From Leptolinea sp964420995 (GTDB lineage: Bacteria; Chloroflexota; Anaerolineae; Anaerolineales; Anaerolineaceae): DNA of 64,000 nucleotides. Below, piece by piece: positions 16,829 to 26,208 of this stretch (positions are counted from its first letter, which is position 1; every line of letters starts with the position of its first letter). The position numbers and the translations under genes were made by a program. The DNA lies in contig CAYQUX010000001.1 of the NCBI GenBank assembly GCA_964420995.1, forward strand, positions 124,001 through 188,000, read 5' to 3'. A model generated the notes under the pieces. It saw only the letters and a list, made by a program, of their open reading frames with translations. It ran no database searches and was not told the DNA's origin.

Positions 16829-17073
16829 TTTAACGGGAGTAGTACGCCATCCGTCAGAGAGCCGGGTAAAAGGTGTAAGCCCGGCAGGTGTCACGGAACA
16901 CAGCAGGCGGAACTCGCCCGTCATACCGGATACCGGTATGCAGCCGCGGTGAGAGCAATCAGCCGGCGGCGGGTACGCCCGATACAGCGCCCAAAGCGGC
17001 CTTGTTTCATCAGGCAAGCAGGGTGGTACCACGGAGAAAGTCCCTTCGCCCCTGACGGCGGAGGACTTTTTAT
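16829..17073 (+). promoter_or_regulatory. T-box riboswitch (leucine) controlling leuS
   Basis: This leader senses uncharged tRNA-Leu and lets leuS be transcribed when leucyl-tRNA is scarce. The T-box core AGGGTGGTACCACGG is at 17020-17034. Stem I contains AGAGAGCCGGG...AAGCCCGGC and the specifier region GGAACTCGCC, with specifier codon CTC (Leu) at 16913-16915. The terminator is AAAGTCC (17037-17043) with GGACTTT (17063-17069), plus an inner TTCGCC/GGCGGA stem and a T-rich tail. The specifier matches the downstream gene exactly. The leader begins only a few bases after tRNA-Ala(GGC). Confidence 0.93.
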
Positions 17074-17097
17074 TTAACTTCTTACATGGAGATAAAG

Positions 17098-19542
17098 ATG
17101 ATTCCTACGTACGATCCCGCGGAAATAGAACCGCGCTGGCAGAAGAAGTGGGAAGACGATGGTTTGTATCATTCTGATATTGATACATCCAAGCCCAAAC
17201 ATTATGCCATGACCATGCTGCCCTACCCGTCGGGCGATCTGCACATCGGCCACTGGTATGCCATGACACCCTCTGATTCGCGCGCCCGCTATATGCGCAT
17301 GTGCGGTTTTAATGTGGTGTTTCCCATGGGTTTTGATTCCTTCGGGCTTCCTGCTGAAAATGCAGCCATCAAGAAGAACATCCATCCGAAAACCTGGACA
17401 TACGCCAACATTGACCGCATGCGCAATCAGCTCAAAAGCATGGGCGGCATGTTCGACTGGCGTCGCGAAGCCATCTCCTCTGATCCGAAATATTACAAGT
17501 GGTCACAGTGGTTTTTTACCCAGTTATACAAGCACGGCCTGGCCTACCGAAAATTTTCACCGGTAGACTGGTGTCCCAATTGCAATACCACCCTGGCTCG
17601 GGAGCAGGTTTGGGGTGATGATCGTCACTGCGAGCGCTGCAACACCCCCGTTATCAAAAAAGACCTTAACCAGTGGTTCTTCAAAATCACCGCGTATGCG
17701 GAAGAGCTCCTTGATTTCAGCACCATCGACTGGCCTGAACGGGTCAAAACCCTGCAAACCAACTGGATCGGTAAATCCACCGGCGCGTCTGTGACCTTCC
17801 GCACCGAACAGGGTGATCCACTGGAAGTCTTTACCACCCGGCCGGATACTCTCTGGGGTGTGACCTTCATGGTGCTGGCACCTGAACATCCGCTGGTATC
17901 AAAATTGACCACCTCCACCCAAAAAACACAGGTGGATGCCTACCTGGCGGAAACACTGCGCCAGTCGGATATCCAGCGCGAAGCCACCGACAAGGAAAAA
18001 ACCGGTGTGTTCACTGGCGGTTATGCCGTCAACCCGGTGAACGGCGAGAAAATCCCCGTGTGGATCGCCGACTATGTGCTGATGACCTACGGCACCGGCG
18101 CCATTATGGCCGTGCCGGCACATGACCAGCGCGATTTTGAATTCGCCCGCAAGTTCGATCTGCCTGTCCGTGTGGTCATTCAACCGGAAGGAAGCCCGGA
18201 TCTGGAAGCCGACAGTATGACGGAAGCCGTTCCTGCCAAGGGTGTGATGGTACATTCCGGCGAATTAACCGGTACTCCCGAAAACCAGGCCATGGCAAAA
18301 GTTATTAGATTCCTGGAAGATAAAAAAGCCGGACACGCCACCACAAATTACCGCATTCGCGATTGGCTGATATCACGCCAGCGCTACTGGGGGGCGCCCA
18401 TTCCCATGGTGTTCTGCGAAAAATGCGGCGTCCAGCCGATTCCTGATGATCAATTGCCCGTTCTGCTGCCAGATGACGTGGAATGGAAACCCACCGGTGA
18501 AAGCCCGTTGAAACTGCATCCCACCTGGAAAAAGACCACCTGCCCGCAATGCGGCGGCCCGGCTGAACGCGAAACAGATACCATGGATACGTTTATGTGC
18601 TCCTCCTGGTATCATCTTCGCTACCTCTCTCCAGATTATGACCAGTACCCCTTTGACCCGAAGGAATACGATTACTGGGCTCCCGTGGATGTGTATACCG
18701 GCGGCATTGAACACGCCACCATGCACCTCATCTACACTCGCTTCTTCCAGAAAGCCCTGCGCGACATGGGGATCACCCGAGGTCCGGAACCCATGCTCAC
18801 CCTGCGAAACCAGGGGATTGTGCTGGGCGAAGATTCGGAGAAGATGAGCAAAAGCCGCGGCAACGTTGTCGCCCCGGATGACCTGGTGAAAGCCTACGGC
18901 GCGGATTCTATGCGCGCCTATCTAATGTTCTTCGCGCGTTGGGACCTGGGTGCCCCATGGAATAAAACCGGCATTGATGGTACCGTGCGCTGGCTGCGTC
19001 GCGTTTGGGCAGCCTGTCTGGAACCATCCGCCGGGAAATCACCTTCCGCCGAAGCGGAGAAAACCCTGCGCCGCAAGCTGCACCAGACTCTGCGTTCGGT
19101 CACCCACGATTTTGATAACTTCGAATTCAATACCATCGTCTCCGGGTTGATGGAGCTGTTGAATGACATGCAAAAATTTCGCCAGGAGAATCCGGGACCA
19201 TCGAAAGCCTGGGATGAAGCCGTGGACGTGTATTTGCGCATGCTGGCGCCGGTTGCCCCGCATATCTCGGAAGAGATCTGGAATAAACTCGGTAAGCCTT
19301 ATTCCATCCACACCCGCATGTGGCCGGCCGTTGATGAAGCCGCGGCCGCGGACGAAAGCATCACGCTGGTTCTGCAGGTTAATGGTAAAGTCCGCGACCG
19401 CCTGGTCGTACCGGTCTCGATCACCGAAGCAGACGCGAAAGCCGCCGCACTGGCCAATGAGGCCGTCAGGCGCGCCCTTGAGGGACGCTCCCCCAGGCAG
19501 GTAATTTATGTGCCCGGCCGTCTGGTTAATGTAGTCGGGTAG
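17098..19542 (+). CDS. leuS: Leucyl-tRNA synthetase
   Basis: This cytoplasmic class I synthetase charges tRNA-Leu with leucine. The 814-residue protein has the HIGH motif (DLHIGHWYAM, residues 49-52) and a zinc-type insertion (WCPNCNTTLAREQV...CERC). The CP1 editing domain (about 220-410) contains TTRPDTLWGVTFMVLAPEHPL and YGTGAIMAVPAHDQRDFEFA. KMSKS is near 582-586, followed by the anticodon-binding domain. The length is typical of bacterial LeuRS. The ATG at 17098 has GGAG seven bases upstream; an ATG four codons earlier would place that GGAG inside the gene. A leucine T-box controls it. Confidence 0.97.
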   Translation: MIPTYDPAEIEPRWQKKWEDDGLYHSDIDTSKPKHYAMTMLPYPSGDLHIGHWYAMTPSDSRARYMRMCGFNVVFPMGFDSFGLPAENAAIKKNIHPKTWTYANIDRMRNQLKSMGGMFDWRREAISSDPKYYKWSQWFFTQLYKHGLAYRKFSPVDWCPNCNTTLAREQVWGDDRHCERCNTPVIKKDLNQWFFKITAYAEELLDFSTIDWPERVKTLQTNWIGKSTGASVTFRTEQGDPLEVFTTRPDTLWGVTFMVLAPEHPLVSKLTTSTQKTQVDAYLAETLRQSDIQREATDKEKTGVFTGGYAVNPVNGEKIPVWIADYVLMTYGTGAIMAVPAHDQRDFEFARKFDLPVRVVIQPEGSPDLEADSMTEAVPAKGVMVHSGELTGTPENQAMAKVIRFLEDKKAGHATTNYRIRDWLISRQRYWGAPIPMVFCEKCGVQPIPDDQLPVLLPDDVEWKPTGESPLKLHPTWKKTTCPQCGGPAERETDTMDTFMCSSWYHLRYLSPDYDQYPFDPKEYDYWAPVDVYTGGIEHATMHLIYTRFFQKALRDMGITRGPEPMLTLRNQGIVLGEDSEKMSKSRGNVVAPDDLVKAYGADSMRAYLMFFARWDLGAPWNKTGIDGTVRWLRRVWAACLEPSAGKSPSAEAEKTLRRKLHQTLRSVTHDFDNFEFNTIVSGLMELLNDMQKFRQENPGPSKAWDEAVDVYLRMLAPVAPHISEEIWNKLGKPYSIHTRMWPAVDEAAAADESITLVLQVNGKVRDRLVVPVSITEADAKAAALANEAVRRALEGRSPRQVIYVPGRLVNVVG

Positions 19543-19576
19543 GCATACCCGGAAGTATTTCATCACCTTCACCGTT

Positions 19577-19611
19577 GGGGCTGTCCAGGAAACTGGCAGC
19601 CCCTTTTTTTC
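19577..19611 (+). terminator. Intrinsic terminator of leuS
   Basis: The stem GGGGCTG/CAGCCCC is extended by CCAG/CTGG around a GAAA loop with one bulged base. A T-rich tail of about eight bases follows. Confidence 0.92.
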
Positions 19612-19698
19612 TTTTAAATGATAAGAAAACAAATATTCGTGGGATCCTTCGGGAGATTTTACAATCCGTTTACACACCCGCAATACAGCCATAACGCA

Positions 19699-19744
19699 CC
19701 ATTTCTAGAATGGGATTTAAGAAGCCACTTTTCGAGAAATGGAG
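19699..19744 (+). promoter_or_regulatory. Inverted repeat overlapping the ribosome binding site of the next gene
   Basis: CCATTTCT (19699-19706) and AGAAATGG (19735-19742) are perfect 8-base complements. The right arm runs into GGAG at 19741-19744, the ribosome binding site of the gene starting at 19750. Pairing in the mRNA could limit ribosome access. It could also be an operator at DNA level. Confidence 0.4.
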
Positions 19745-19749
19745 TAAAC

Positions 19750-20343
19750 ATGTATACACAAATCAAACGAATCAGTCTGTTGCTGGTAGTGTCTGTTTTC
19801 ACAGCCGTTGCTGCCTTTGGCCTGCAGCCCGCCAGTGTAACCCATGCCATGCCGCCGGAGGATGACACCAATCCACCACTGGTCGCCCCACTACCGGACG
19901 ATAACGAAGGCGCATTGAAACAGGCAGCTCTGGGTCGGGTATTCCAGCGGGAACAAAAGAATCACGAGCGGCAGGAGAAGGCCATTGAAAAGGCAGCCAG
20001 AGGCGCCGACCGTACCTCCGAGTTGATCGCCAAAGCAAAAGAGAACAAGAAAAACACCGCCGCCCTTGAGAAAGCCCTGGCCACATTCAATACCAAACTT
20101 GGCGAGATCCGCCTGAAATTTGATCAAACCGGCAAATTGATCAAACAGCACGATGGTTTTGATGACAAAGGCAAGGTAACGGACGAGACAAAGGCAAAAG
20201 CTACGGTTGATGCCGTTCACAAGGGCAACCAGGAAGTCCGCCAGGGGTTGGCAGAAGCCCTGGAAATCCTGAGGGAAGCGGGTAAAGCATACCGCGAGGC
20301 AAATCCAAAGCCAACCGCCACACCAACCGCCAAAACATCCTGA
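19750..20343 (+). CDS. Secreted coiled-coil protein of unknown function
   Basis: I do not recognise a family. The 197-residue product has a signal peptide (IKRISLLLVVSVFTAVAAFG, about residues 5-24). A long charged alpha-helical region (about 55-180) follows, rich in Lys, Glu, Ala and Gln, probably a coiled coil. It ends in a short Pro/Thr tail (NPKPTATPTAKTS), as seen in exported proteins of this window. The ATG has GGAG five bases upstream. The gene is flanked by terminators, so it is a single transcript. A cell-envelope structural role is possible but unproven. Confidence 0.75.
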   Translation: MYTQIKRISLLLVVSVFTAVAAFGLQPASVTHAMPPEDDTNPPLVAPLPDDNEGALKQAALGRVFQREQKNHERQEKAIEKAARGADRTSELIAKAKENKKNTAALEKALATFNTKLGEIRLKFDQTGKLIKQHDGFDDKGKVTDETKAKATVDAVHKGNQEVRQGLAEALEILREAGKAYREANPKPTATPTAKTS

Positions 20344-20360
20344 CAGCAGTATCACGATTC

Positions 20361-20391
20361 AAATGCCTCTCCCAATCGGGAGGGGCATTTT
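20361..20391 (+). terminator. Intrinsic terminator after the coiled-coil gene
   Basis: The arms AAATGCC-TCTCCC and GGGAGG-GGCATTT pair over 13 bases with an AATC loop. A short T-rich tail follows. Confidence 0.85.
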
Positions 20392-20404
20392 GTTTCACGT
20401 GTTA

Positions 20405-20433
20405 TTGACGGAACCCGTCTGCTCGGGCACAAT
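20405..20433 (+). promoter_or_regulatory. Candidate promoter of cydDC, near-leaderless
   Basis: TTGACG (20405-20410), a 17-base spacer and CACAAT (20428-20433). Only seven bases separate the -10 from the ATG at 20441, and no ribosome binding site is visible. The mRNA may begin at the start codon. Confidence 0.5.
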
Positions 20434-20440
20434 TGATGGT

Positions 20441-22195
20441 ATGAATGTACAGCGACGCTTGAACTCCCTATCCGCGTCTTTTCTGCCGGCTTTGACCATT
20501 GTTGTCGGGTCGGCTGTGTTCACCGGCGGTATGGTGATTTTGCAAGCCTGGTTCCTTTCAAGCATCATCGATCGGGTGCATCTGCAGGCAGCCGGTTTGG
20601 AACAGGAAATCCCTGACCTGTTTAACCTGAGTCTCGTAATCATTCTCCGTGCCGTGATGGTTTATGTGAATGAACAGGGCGCGGCTGTGCTTTCCGAGAA
20701 AATCCGGTCCAACCTGAGGGAACAATTGACCGCCAAACTGTTGCGGCTTGGCCCTGCCTATATTGACCGTCAGCGTGGCGGCGAACTGACACACGCCCTG
20801 ACAACCGCTGTTGATTCATTGGATGCGTATTTCAGCCAGTACCTGCCGCAATTGATTGTCACCATGGTTCTGCCGGTTGGAATTCTGGCTGTGGTATTCC
20901 CGATTGACACGCTATCAGCCGTGGTCCTCCTGCTTACAGCTCCACTTATTCCGATTTTCATGATCCTGATCGGCAAAACCACCGAGGCATTGACCAACCG
21001 CCAGTACCAGACCTTCAGCAGAATGAGCGCATTTTTCCTCGATTCCCTGCGCGGATTGACCGAGTTGAAAAATCTGGGTCGCAGCATCGATCACGCGGTC
21101 CGTCTGGATGGGGTCAGCGAGCAGTATCGCAAAGCAACCATGCGAGTGCTGCGTATCTCGTTTTTATCGGCGCTGGTACTTGAACTGGCTGCCACCCTTA
21201 GTGTGGCGGTTATCGCTGTGGAAATTGGCATCCGCTTGCTGTACGGTCGGGTGGACTTTCTTCAGGCCTTCTTTCTTCTGGTTATCGCCCCGGAGTTTTA
21301 CCTTCCTCTCCGCCAGCTTGGCGCGCGTTTTCATGCAGGCCGCAGTGGTGTAAGCGCCGCCCGGCGTATCTTTGAAATTCTGGATGAACCCGAACCGTCT
21401 CCGGTTATCACATCAACCGCTGCCAGACGAGACTTGAAAGAGGACTTTCAGGCACCGTTTTACATCCGCTTTGAGAACGTGTCTTTTGGATACCCCGGAA
21501 GGGAACTGGATGCCATTCACGGGCTTTCATTTGATCTGCATTCAGGTGAGACCAACGCGCTCATCGGATTGAACGGTTCCGGAAAAAGCACTCTGGCCGC
21601 CCTGCTCCTGCGCTTCATCCAACCCAGGGAAGGACGTATTCTAATCAACGAGACGAACATCCAGGAAATTCCTGTGGAAACATGGCGTGCCAGTATTGCG
21701 TGGATGAATCAAAAGCCATTTCTTTTCAATGAAACCATCCGACAGAATCTATTAATTGCCTCTCCACATGCCACCGATCATGAAATAGAACCCGTGTTGG
21801 AGGAAACCCGCCTGCTGGAAGTTATACGCGCCATGCCTGATGGACTAGACACAGTGATCGGCGAAAACGCCTATCGTTTGAGCGGCGGTCAGGCACAGCG
21901 GCTTGCCCTGGCGCGGACATTACTCAAGGACGCGCCGTTGGTGGTGCTGGATGAGCCGACGTCCCACCTTGACGCCCTGCTGGAAAAAGACCTGGCTGAT
22001 TCGCTCCAGCGGCTGCGCGCGACCCGCACGGTGCTTGTCATTGCCCACCGCAAGGACACGGCCAATCAGGCGGATCGAATTCTTATTATGGAGAATGGCC
22101 GGCTTGCCGGTCTGGGGAAGCCCGGCGATCTGCAAAAATCCAATCAGGCCTATATGCGCCTGTTCAACGAGGGAGGACTGCTTGAGTCAGCCTGA
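20441..22195 (+). CDS. cydD: Thiol reductant ABC exporter subunit CydD
   Basis: Half of the CydDC heterodimer, an ABC transporter in the cytoplasmic membrane required to assemble cytochrome bd; it handles haem and glutathione/cysteine redox. The 584-residue protein has six transmembrane helices (about 15-310). An ATP-binding domain (about 345-580) follows, with Walker A GLNGSGKST, signature LSGGQAQRLALA and Walker B LVVLDEPTSHLD. CydD and CydC can be confused; order and partner support CydD. The last 14 bases overlap cydC. The cydAB genes it serves are about 10 kb to the left. Confidence 0.88.
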   Translation: MNVQRRLNSLSASFLPALTIVVGSAVFTGGMVILQAWFLSSIIDRVHLQAAGLEQEIPDLFNLSLVIILRAVMVYVNEQGAAVLSEKIRSNLREQLTAKLLRLGPAYIDRQRGGELTHALTTAVDSLDAYFSQYLPQLIVTMVLPVGILAVVFPIDTLSAVVLLLTAPLIPIFMILIGKTTEALTNRQYQTFSRMSAFFLDSLRGLTELKNLGRSIDHAVRLDGVSEQYRKATMRVLRISFLSALVLELAATLSVAVIAVEIGIRLLYGRVDFLQAFFLLVIAPEFYLPLRQLGARFHAGRSGVSAARRIFEILDEPEPSPVITSTAARRDLKEDFQAPFYIRFENVSFGYPGRELDAIHGLSFDLHSGETNALIGLNGSGKSTLAALLLRFIQPREGRILINETNIQEIPVETWRASIAWMNQKPFLFNETIRQNLLIASPHATDHEIEPVLEETRLLEVIRAMPDGLDTVIGENAYRLSGGQAQRLALARTLLKDAPLVVLDEPTSHLDALLEKDLADSLQRLRATRTVLVIAHRKDTANQADRILIMENGRLAGLGKPGDLQKSNQAYMRLFNEGGLLESA

Positions 22196-23954
22196 CCGCC
22201 CCGAGCCAACCCCCACGCAGCCTTTACCTGCTCACCGGTTGTTGGCCTTCGCCCGTCCGTACTGGAAAGAGATCAGCCTGTCGGTTCTCCTCTCTGCGGC
22301 TACATCGGCTTCCAGTATCGGGTTGATGGGCACATCCGCCTTTCTGATCGCCACAGCCGCCCTGCAGCCTTCCATTGCCGTCTTGCAGGTGGCCATCGTC
22401 GGGGTACGCACATTTGGCATCACCCGGGGTGTATTCCGCTACCTGGAACGTCTGGTGTCTCATTCTGTCAACTTCCGCCTGCTGGGCGCCATCCGCGGGT
22501 GGTTCTACCGCGCGGTGGAACCTCTGGTTCCCGGCAGCGTGGAAGATTTGAAAGGCGGAGACCTGCTTTCCCGCTCCATTCAGGATATTGAGTCGCTTGA
22601 AGATTTTTATGTGCGCGGGATCGCCCCGCCGCTGTCCGCGGTGATCATCACCCTTGGGATCAGCCTGTTCACACTGCAATATTCTGCCACGCTGGCGGCT
22701 ATCCTGGTCGGCGGCTTGATCCTTACCGGTTTGGTACTTTCACTTCAGGTGCAAGCACTGGCACGCGCGCGCTCAAGAGCATCCCTTGCCGCCCGCGCCA
22801 GAACCGCCGCGCTGGCGCTGGAAGTGGTCAGCGGCGCCGGTGAAATCCTGATGGCCAACGCGCAGGATCAGTTCCTTGAAAAAACGAGGCAGGCTGCCGC
22901 GCGATCGCAGGCGGCCAACCTTTCTGCCGTTAAGCTGCATTCGTCTGCACTGGCAGCGGGAATCTTAATCTCCAATCTAACCCTGGCTGCCATGCTTTTT
23001 GCCGGCATTCCACTGGTGCAAAACGGGCAGATTGACGGGGTGACCCTGGCCGTTCTGGCTCTAATCACATTGGCCAGCTTTGAACCGGTCAATTTACTTC
23101 CCGCCGCGTCCACGAAGATCGAGACCAGTCTGGCAGCGGCTGATCGGTTGTTTGCCGTGGCTGACCGGCCGCGGGCAATAAGCGAACCGGCACAACCTGT
23201 GAATGCGGACAAATTCACAGATTTGATGATCAGGAACCTGACGTTCAGCTACCCGCGAACATCACTTGCGGCAGTGTCAGATATAAACCTTTCACTCAAA
23301 CCGGGAAAAACAATCGCGTTGGTAGGTCCCAGCGGGAGCGGAAAGACCACGCTGTTGAAGATTATACAGAAATATCTGCCGGTAACCGATGGCATGGTGC
23401 GTTGGAATGGCTGTGATTTCAACACCGTTCCCGGCACAATTGTCCGCGGCTGGCAGGCCGTAGTTGGACAGAATGCGTATGTCTTCTCCGCCACCCTGAG
23501 GGAAAATTTAAAACTGTCAGGTGCTTCAGAAGCGGATTTTCTACCCATGCTGGAACGGGTTGGGCTTTCCGGCTGGTATGCCGGTCTTTCCAAAGGATTG
23601 GATTCCTGGCTCGGTGACAATGGCAGCCTGCTTAGTGGTGGAGAACGCCAGCGAATCCTGCTGGCACGTGCTTTGTTAATGCGCCGTCCCATTTTGCTGG
23701 CTGATGAACCCTTTTCCAACCTCGATCCAGCGTCTGAATCGGCCATTTTGGACACTATGCTGGAATTCTCCGGCCATACTGCCGCCATCCTGGCTACCCA
23801 CCGGCTGACAGGTATGGAGCGATTCGATGAAATACTGGTGATGGAAGCCGGCCGCATCGTGCAGCGGGGATCACATTCCTGTCTGATCTCTGAACCGGGG
23901 TTATACCTTCAAATGTGGCAGCAGCAAAACAACCAGTTTTTCTTTGAAACGTAG
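22182..23954 (+). CDS. cydC: Thiol reductant ABC exporter subunit CydC
   Basis: The second half of the CydDC exporter. The 590-residue protein starts at TTG 22182, five bases after GGGAGG. This overlaps cydD by 14 bases and fits the expected N terminus (LLAFARPYWKEISLSVLL). Six transmembrane helices are followed by an ATPase domain (about 345-585) with Walker A GPSGSGKTT, signature LSGGERQRILLA and Walker B ILLADEPFSNLD. The N-terminal half contains GLMGTSAFLIATAALQPSIAVL, a CydC-like feature. An ATG further upstream would extend into cydD out of family and was rejected. Confidence 0.88.
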   Translation: MSQPDRPEPTPTQPLPAHRLLAFARPYWKEISLSVLLSAATSASSIGLMGTSAFLIATAALQPSIAVLQVAIVGVRTFGITRGVFRYLERLVSHSVNFRLLGAIRGWFYRAVEPLVPGSVEDLKGGDLLSRSIQDIESLEDFYVRGIAPPLSAVIITLGISLFTLQYSATLAAILVGGLILTGLVLSLQVQALARARSRASLAARARTAALALEVVSGAGEILMANAQDQFLEKTRQAAARSQAANLSAVKLHSSALAAGILISNLTLAAMLFAGIPLVQNGQIDGVTLAVLALITLASFEPVNLLPAASTKIETSLAAADRLFAVADRPRAISEPAQPVNADKFTDLMIRNLTFSYPRTSLAAVSDINLSLKPGKTIALVGPSGSGKTTLLKIIQKYLPVTDGMVRWNGCDFNTVPGTIVRGWQAVVGQNAYVFSATLRENLKLSGASEADFLPMLERVGLSGWYAGLSKGLDSWLGDNGSLLSGGERQRILLARALLMRRPILLADEPFSNLDPASESAILDTMLEFSGHTAAILATHRLTGMERFDEILVMEAGRIVQRGSHSCLISEPGLYLQMWQQQNNQFFFET

Positions 23955-24018
23955 TCGGGAACCAAAACACGGGCAGTTTCGTCCTATCCGTAGAGTAAAT
24001 GGGTGTAAGGAGGAAACC

Positions 24019-26196
24019 ATGCGCGTCCATTGGAAAACCAGTATTTTTCTGACCTTTTTGTTCCTTTTTTCAACAGTTGGAACCGTATTCGCGGATGGTT
24101 TCATCATTCCCATGCCGCCAGTTTGCAACCCCGGAACCTGCCATGAACCGGTCATTACCATATCAAAAAGTCCGCTGGCAGTAAAGGAACACCTTGTCAG
24201 TATTAAGATCAAAGACCAACTGGCTGTCACCCATGTGAGCCAGGTTTTCGTAAACACAGGGAGATCAACGGTGGAAGGCACCTATGTCTTCCCTCTACCG
24301 GTCGATGCCGCGGTACAGAAATTCACGCTGTGGGTTAACGGTAAACCAGTGGACGGAAAAGTCCTTACAGCAGATGATGCCCGCGATATCTATGAAGATA
24401 TTGTCCGAGACATGCGCGATCCGGCTCTGCTGGAATACGCCGGGCGGGGTGCCGTACAGGCCAGCATATTTCCCTTCGCCCCGGGTGAAGAACGCAAAGT
24501 TGAACTCGAATACTCCCAGGTATTGACCACCGATAACGGTCTGGTGAGATATTCCTACCCGTTGAACACAGAAAAATTCTCTGCGCGTCCGTTAGATAAG
24601 GTATCGGTCACTGTCGAATTGGAGACCGGCGGGCCAATCCGCGCGGTATATTCCCCGAGTCACGCGGTAGACGTTCACCGGGAAGGCCAGACATCAGCCA
24701 CAGCCAGCTATGAAGCCTTATCCATCACGCCGGATATGGATTTCGACCTCTTCTATTCCTACGGGAATGAGGAAGCCCTGCATCTTTTCACCTACCGCGA
24801 TGCTCGTGATTCAGCCGACCCGGATGGTTTCTTTATGTTGTTGGCTGCTCCCTCCCCCGAGGCAGAAGCAGAACGGGTGGATAAAGACGTCCTGCTGGTA
24901 TTGGATCGTTCCGGCAGCATGGATGGAGAAAAAATACGCCAGGCAAAATCAGCCGCCCAATATGTGCTTTCACACCTCGGACCGCGGGATCGTTTTCACA
25001 TTACCACATTCAACAGCCGGGTGGACCATTTTTCGGACGGTCTTTCACCCGTCGAGGATGCCGGCAAAGCGCGGAACTGGGTGGATACGATCTCGGCTGG
25101 AGGCAGCACGGATATCAACCGCGCTTTGCTGGAATCAGTTGCAGCCGCTGATATGGAACGCCCCACCTACCTCATTTTCCTGACGGATGGATTACCCACT
25201 GTCGGTGTGCGGGAAAGCGCGCAGATCCTCAAAAATTTCTCTGAAGCATCCGGCAAGAACATCCGCCTTTTCCCCTTTGGCGTCGGGTTTGATGTGGACA
25301 CTCTGTTGCTCGATTCACTGGGCCAGCAGCATCACGGCGCAAGTACGTATGTTGATCCCAATGAAGCGCTGGATCTGGTGCTTTCAGCATTCTATGAAAA
25401 GATTTCCACCCCGGTATTGACCAATATCGAAGTGCAGATTAATGGTGTGGCCGCCTATGATACCTACCCATATCCGTTGCCTGACTTGTTCCAGGGCAGC
25501 CAGTTGGTGATCACCGGGAGATACCGTGAAGGTGGTCAAGCCGATATCCTGCTGAGAGGACTTGTAAACGATAAGAAGCAGGAATTTCGATACCCCTCCA
25601 TGGAGTTCACAGAAGAAAGTCCCTCCCGCCTTACCCCTGAAACCAGTCTGCCCAGGTTATGGGCTGCCCGCAAAATCGGTAATCTGCTCAACCAGATTCG
25701 TCTCGAAGGAAATGAACGTGAAATCGTTGATCAAATCGTCAAACTCAGTATCCGGTATGGCATTGTAACCCCGTACACCTCCTACCTGGTAACCGAGCCG
25801 CTGGCACTGGGTATGGATGAGCAGGAAGAACTGGCTGAGCGCACTTTCAGCCAGATGCAGGCGATGCCTTCGGAAGCAGTTTCCGGGGCAGATGCTGTCC
25901 AGAAAGCCCGCGGGCAGAATGAACTGGCACAATCATTGGCCGCTCCAACCATGGAAAAGGGTGAGAGCGAAAACCAGACCATAAAGACAGTTGGCGCGCG
26001 CACCTTTGTCTTGAAAGACAATTTATGGGTTGACACAGCGTACGACCCCGGAAAAATGAACCTTAAAAAGGTCCGGTTTCTTTCAGCCGACTACTTTGAT
26101 CTGACTGCCCAAAACCCTGGACTGGCTGCCTGTCTGGCCGTAGGCACACGGGTTCTGGTTGTCGACGGCAATCAGGCTATTGAGATCGTTGAATGA
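24019..26196 (+). CDS. Exported VIT and von Willebrand factor A domain protein
   Basis: A 725-residue secreted or surface protein. It has a signal peptide (about 1-25, ending in VFA), then a VIT domain (about 40-170) with SQVFVNTGRSTVEGTYVFPLP. A vWA domain (about 290-460) carries the intact metal-ion-dependent adhesion site DRSGSM (Asp296) and LIFLTDGLPT. The C-terminal part (about 480-725) is unassigned and ends in a hydrophobic, LAVGTRVLVVDG-like segment. Such proteins mediate protein-protein contacts. AAGGAGG precedes the ATG. It faces a convergent transglutaminase-type gene only 12 bases away. Confidence 0.9.
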   Translation: MRVHWKTSIFLTFLFLFSTVGTVFADGFIIPMPPVCNPGTCHEPVITISKSPLAVKEHLVSIKIKDQLAVTHVSQVFVNTGRSTVEGTYVFPLPVDAAVQKFTLWVNGKPVDGKVLTADDARDIYEDIVRDMRDPALLEYAGRGAVQASIFPFAPGEERKVELEYSQVLTTDNGLVRYSYPLNTEKFSARPLDKVSVTVELETGGPIRAVYSPSHAVDVHREGQTSATASYEALSITPDMDFDLFYSYGNEEALHLFTYRDARDSADPDGFFMLLAAPSPEAEAERVDKDVLLVLDRSGSMDGEKIRQAKSAAQYVLSHLGPRDRFHITTFNSRVDHFSDGLSPVEDAGKARNWVDTISAGGSTDINRALLESVAAADMERPTYLIFLTDGLPTVGVRESAQILKNFSEASGKNIRLFPFGVGFDVDTLLLDSLGQQHHGASTYVDPNEALDLVLSAFYEKISTPVLTNIEVQINGVAAYDTYPYPLPDLFQGSQLVITGRYREGGQADILLRGLVNDKKQEFRYPSMEFTEESPSRLTPETSLPRLWAARKIGNLLNQIRLEGNEREIVDQIVKLSIRYGIVTPYTSYLVTEPLALGMDEQEELAERTFSQMQAMPSEAVSGADAVQKARGQNELAQSLAAPTMEKGESENQTIKTVGARTFVLKDNLWVDTAYDPGKMNLKKVRFLSADYFDLTAQNPGLAACLAVGTRVLVVDGNQAIEIVE

Positions 26197-26208
26197 TCCC
26201 TGACCGGA

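Noticed and set aside
16784..17077. A 97-codon frame downstream of the tRNAs
   Set aside because: It lies entirely over the second tRNA and the T-box leader, which explain the sequence fully.
21903..22181. Upstream extension of cydC inside cydD
   Set aside because: The extension has no family similarity. The TTG at 22182 has GGGAGG upstream and gives the right N terminus.
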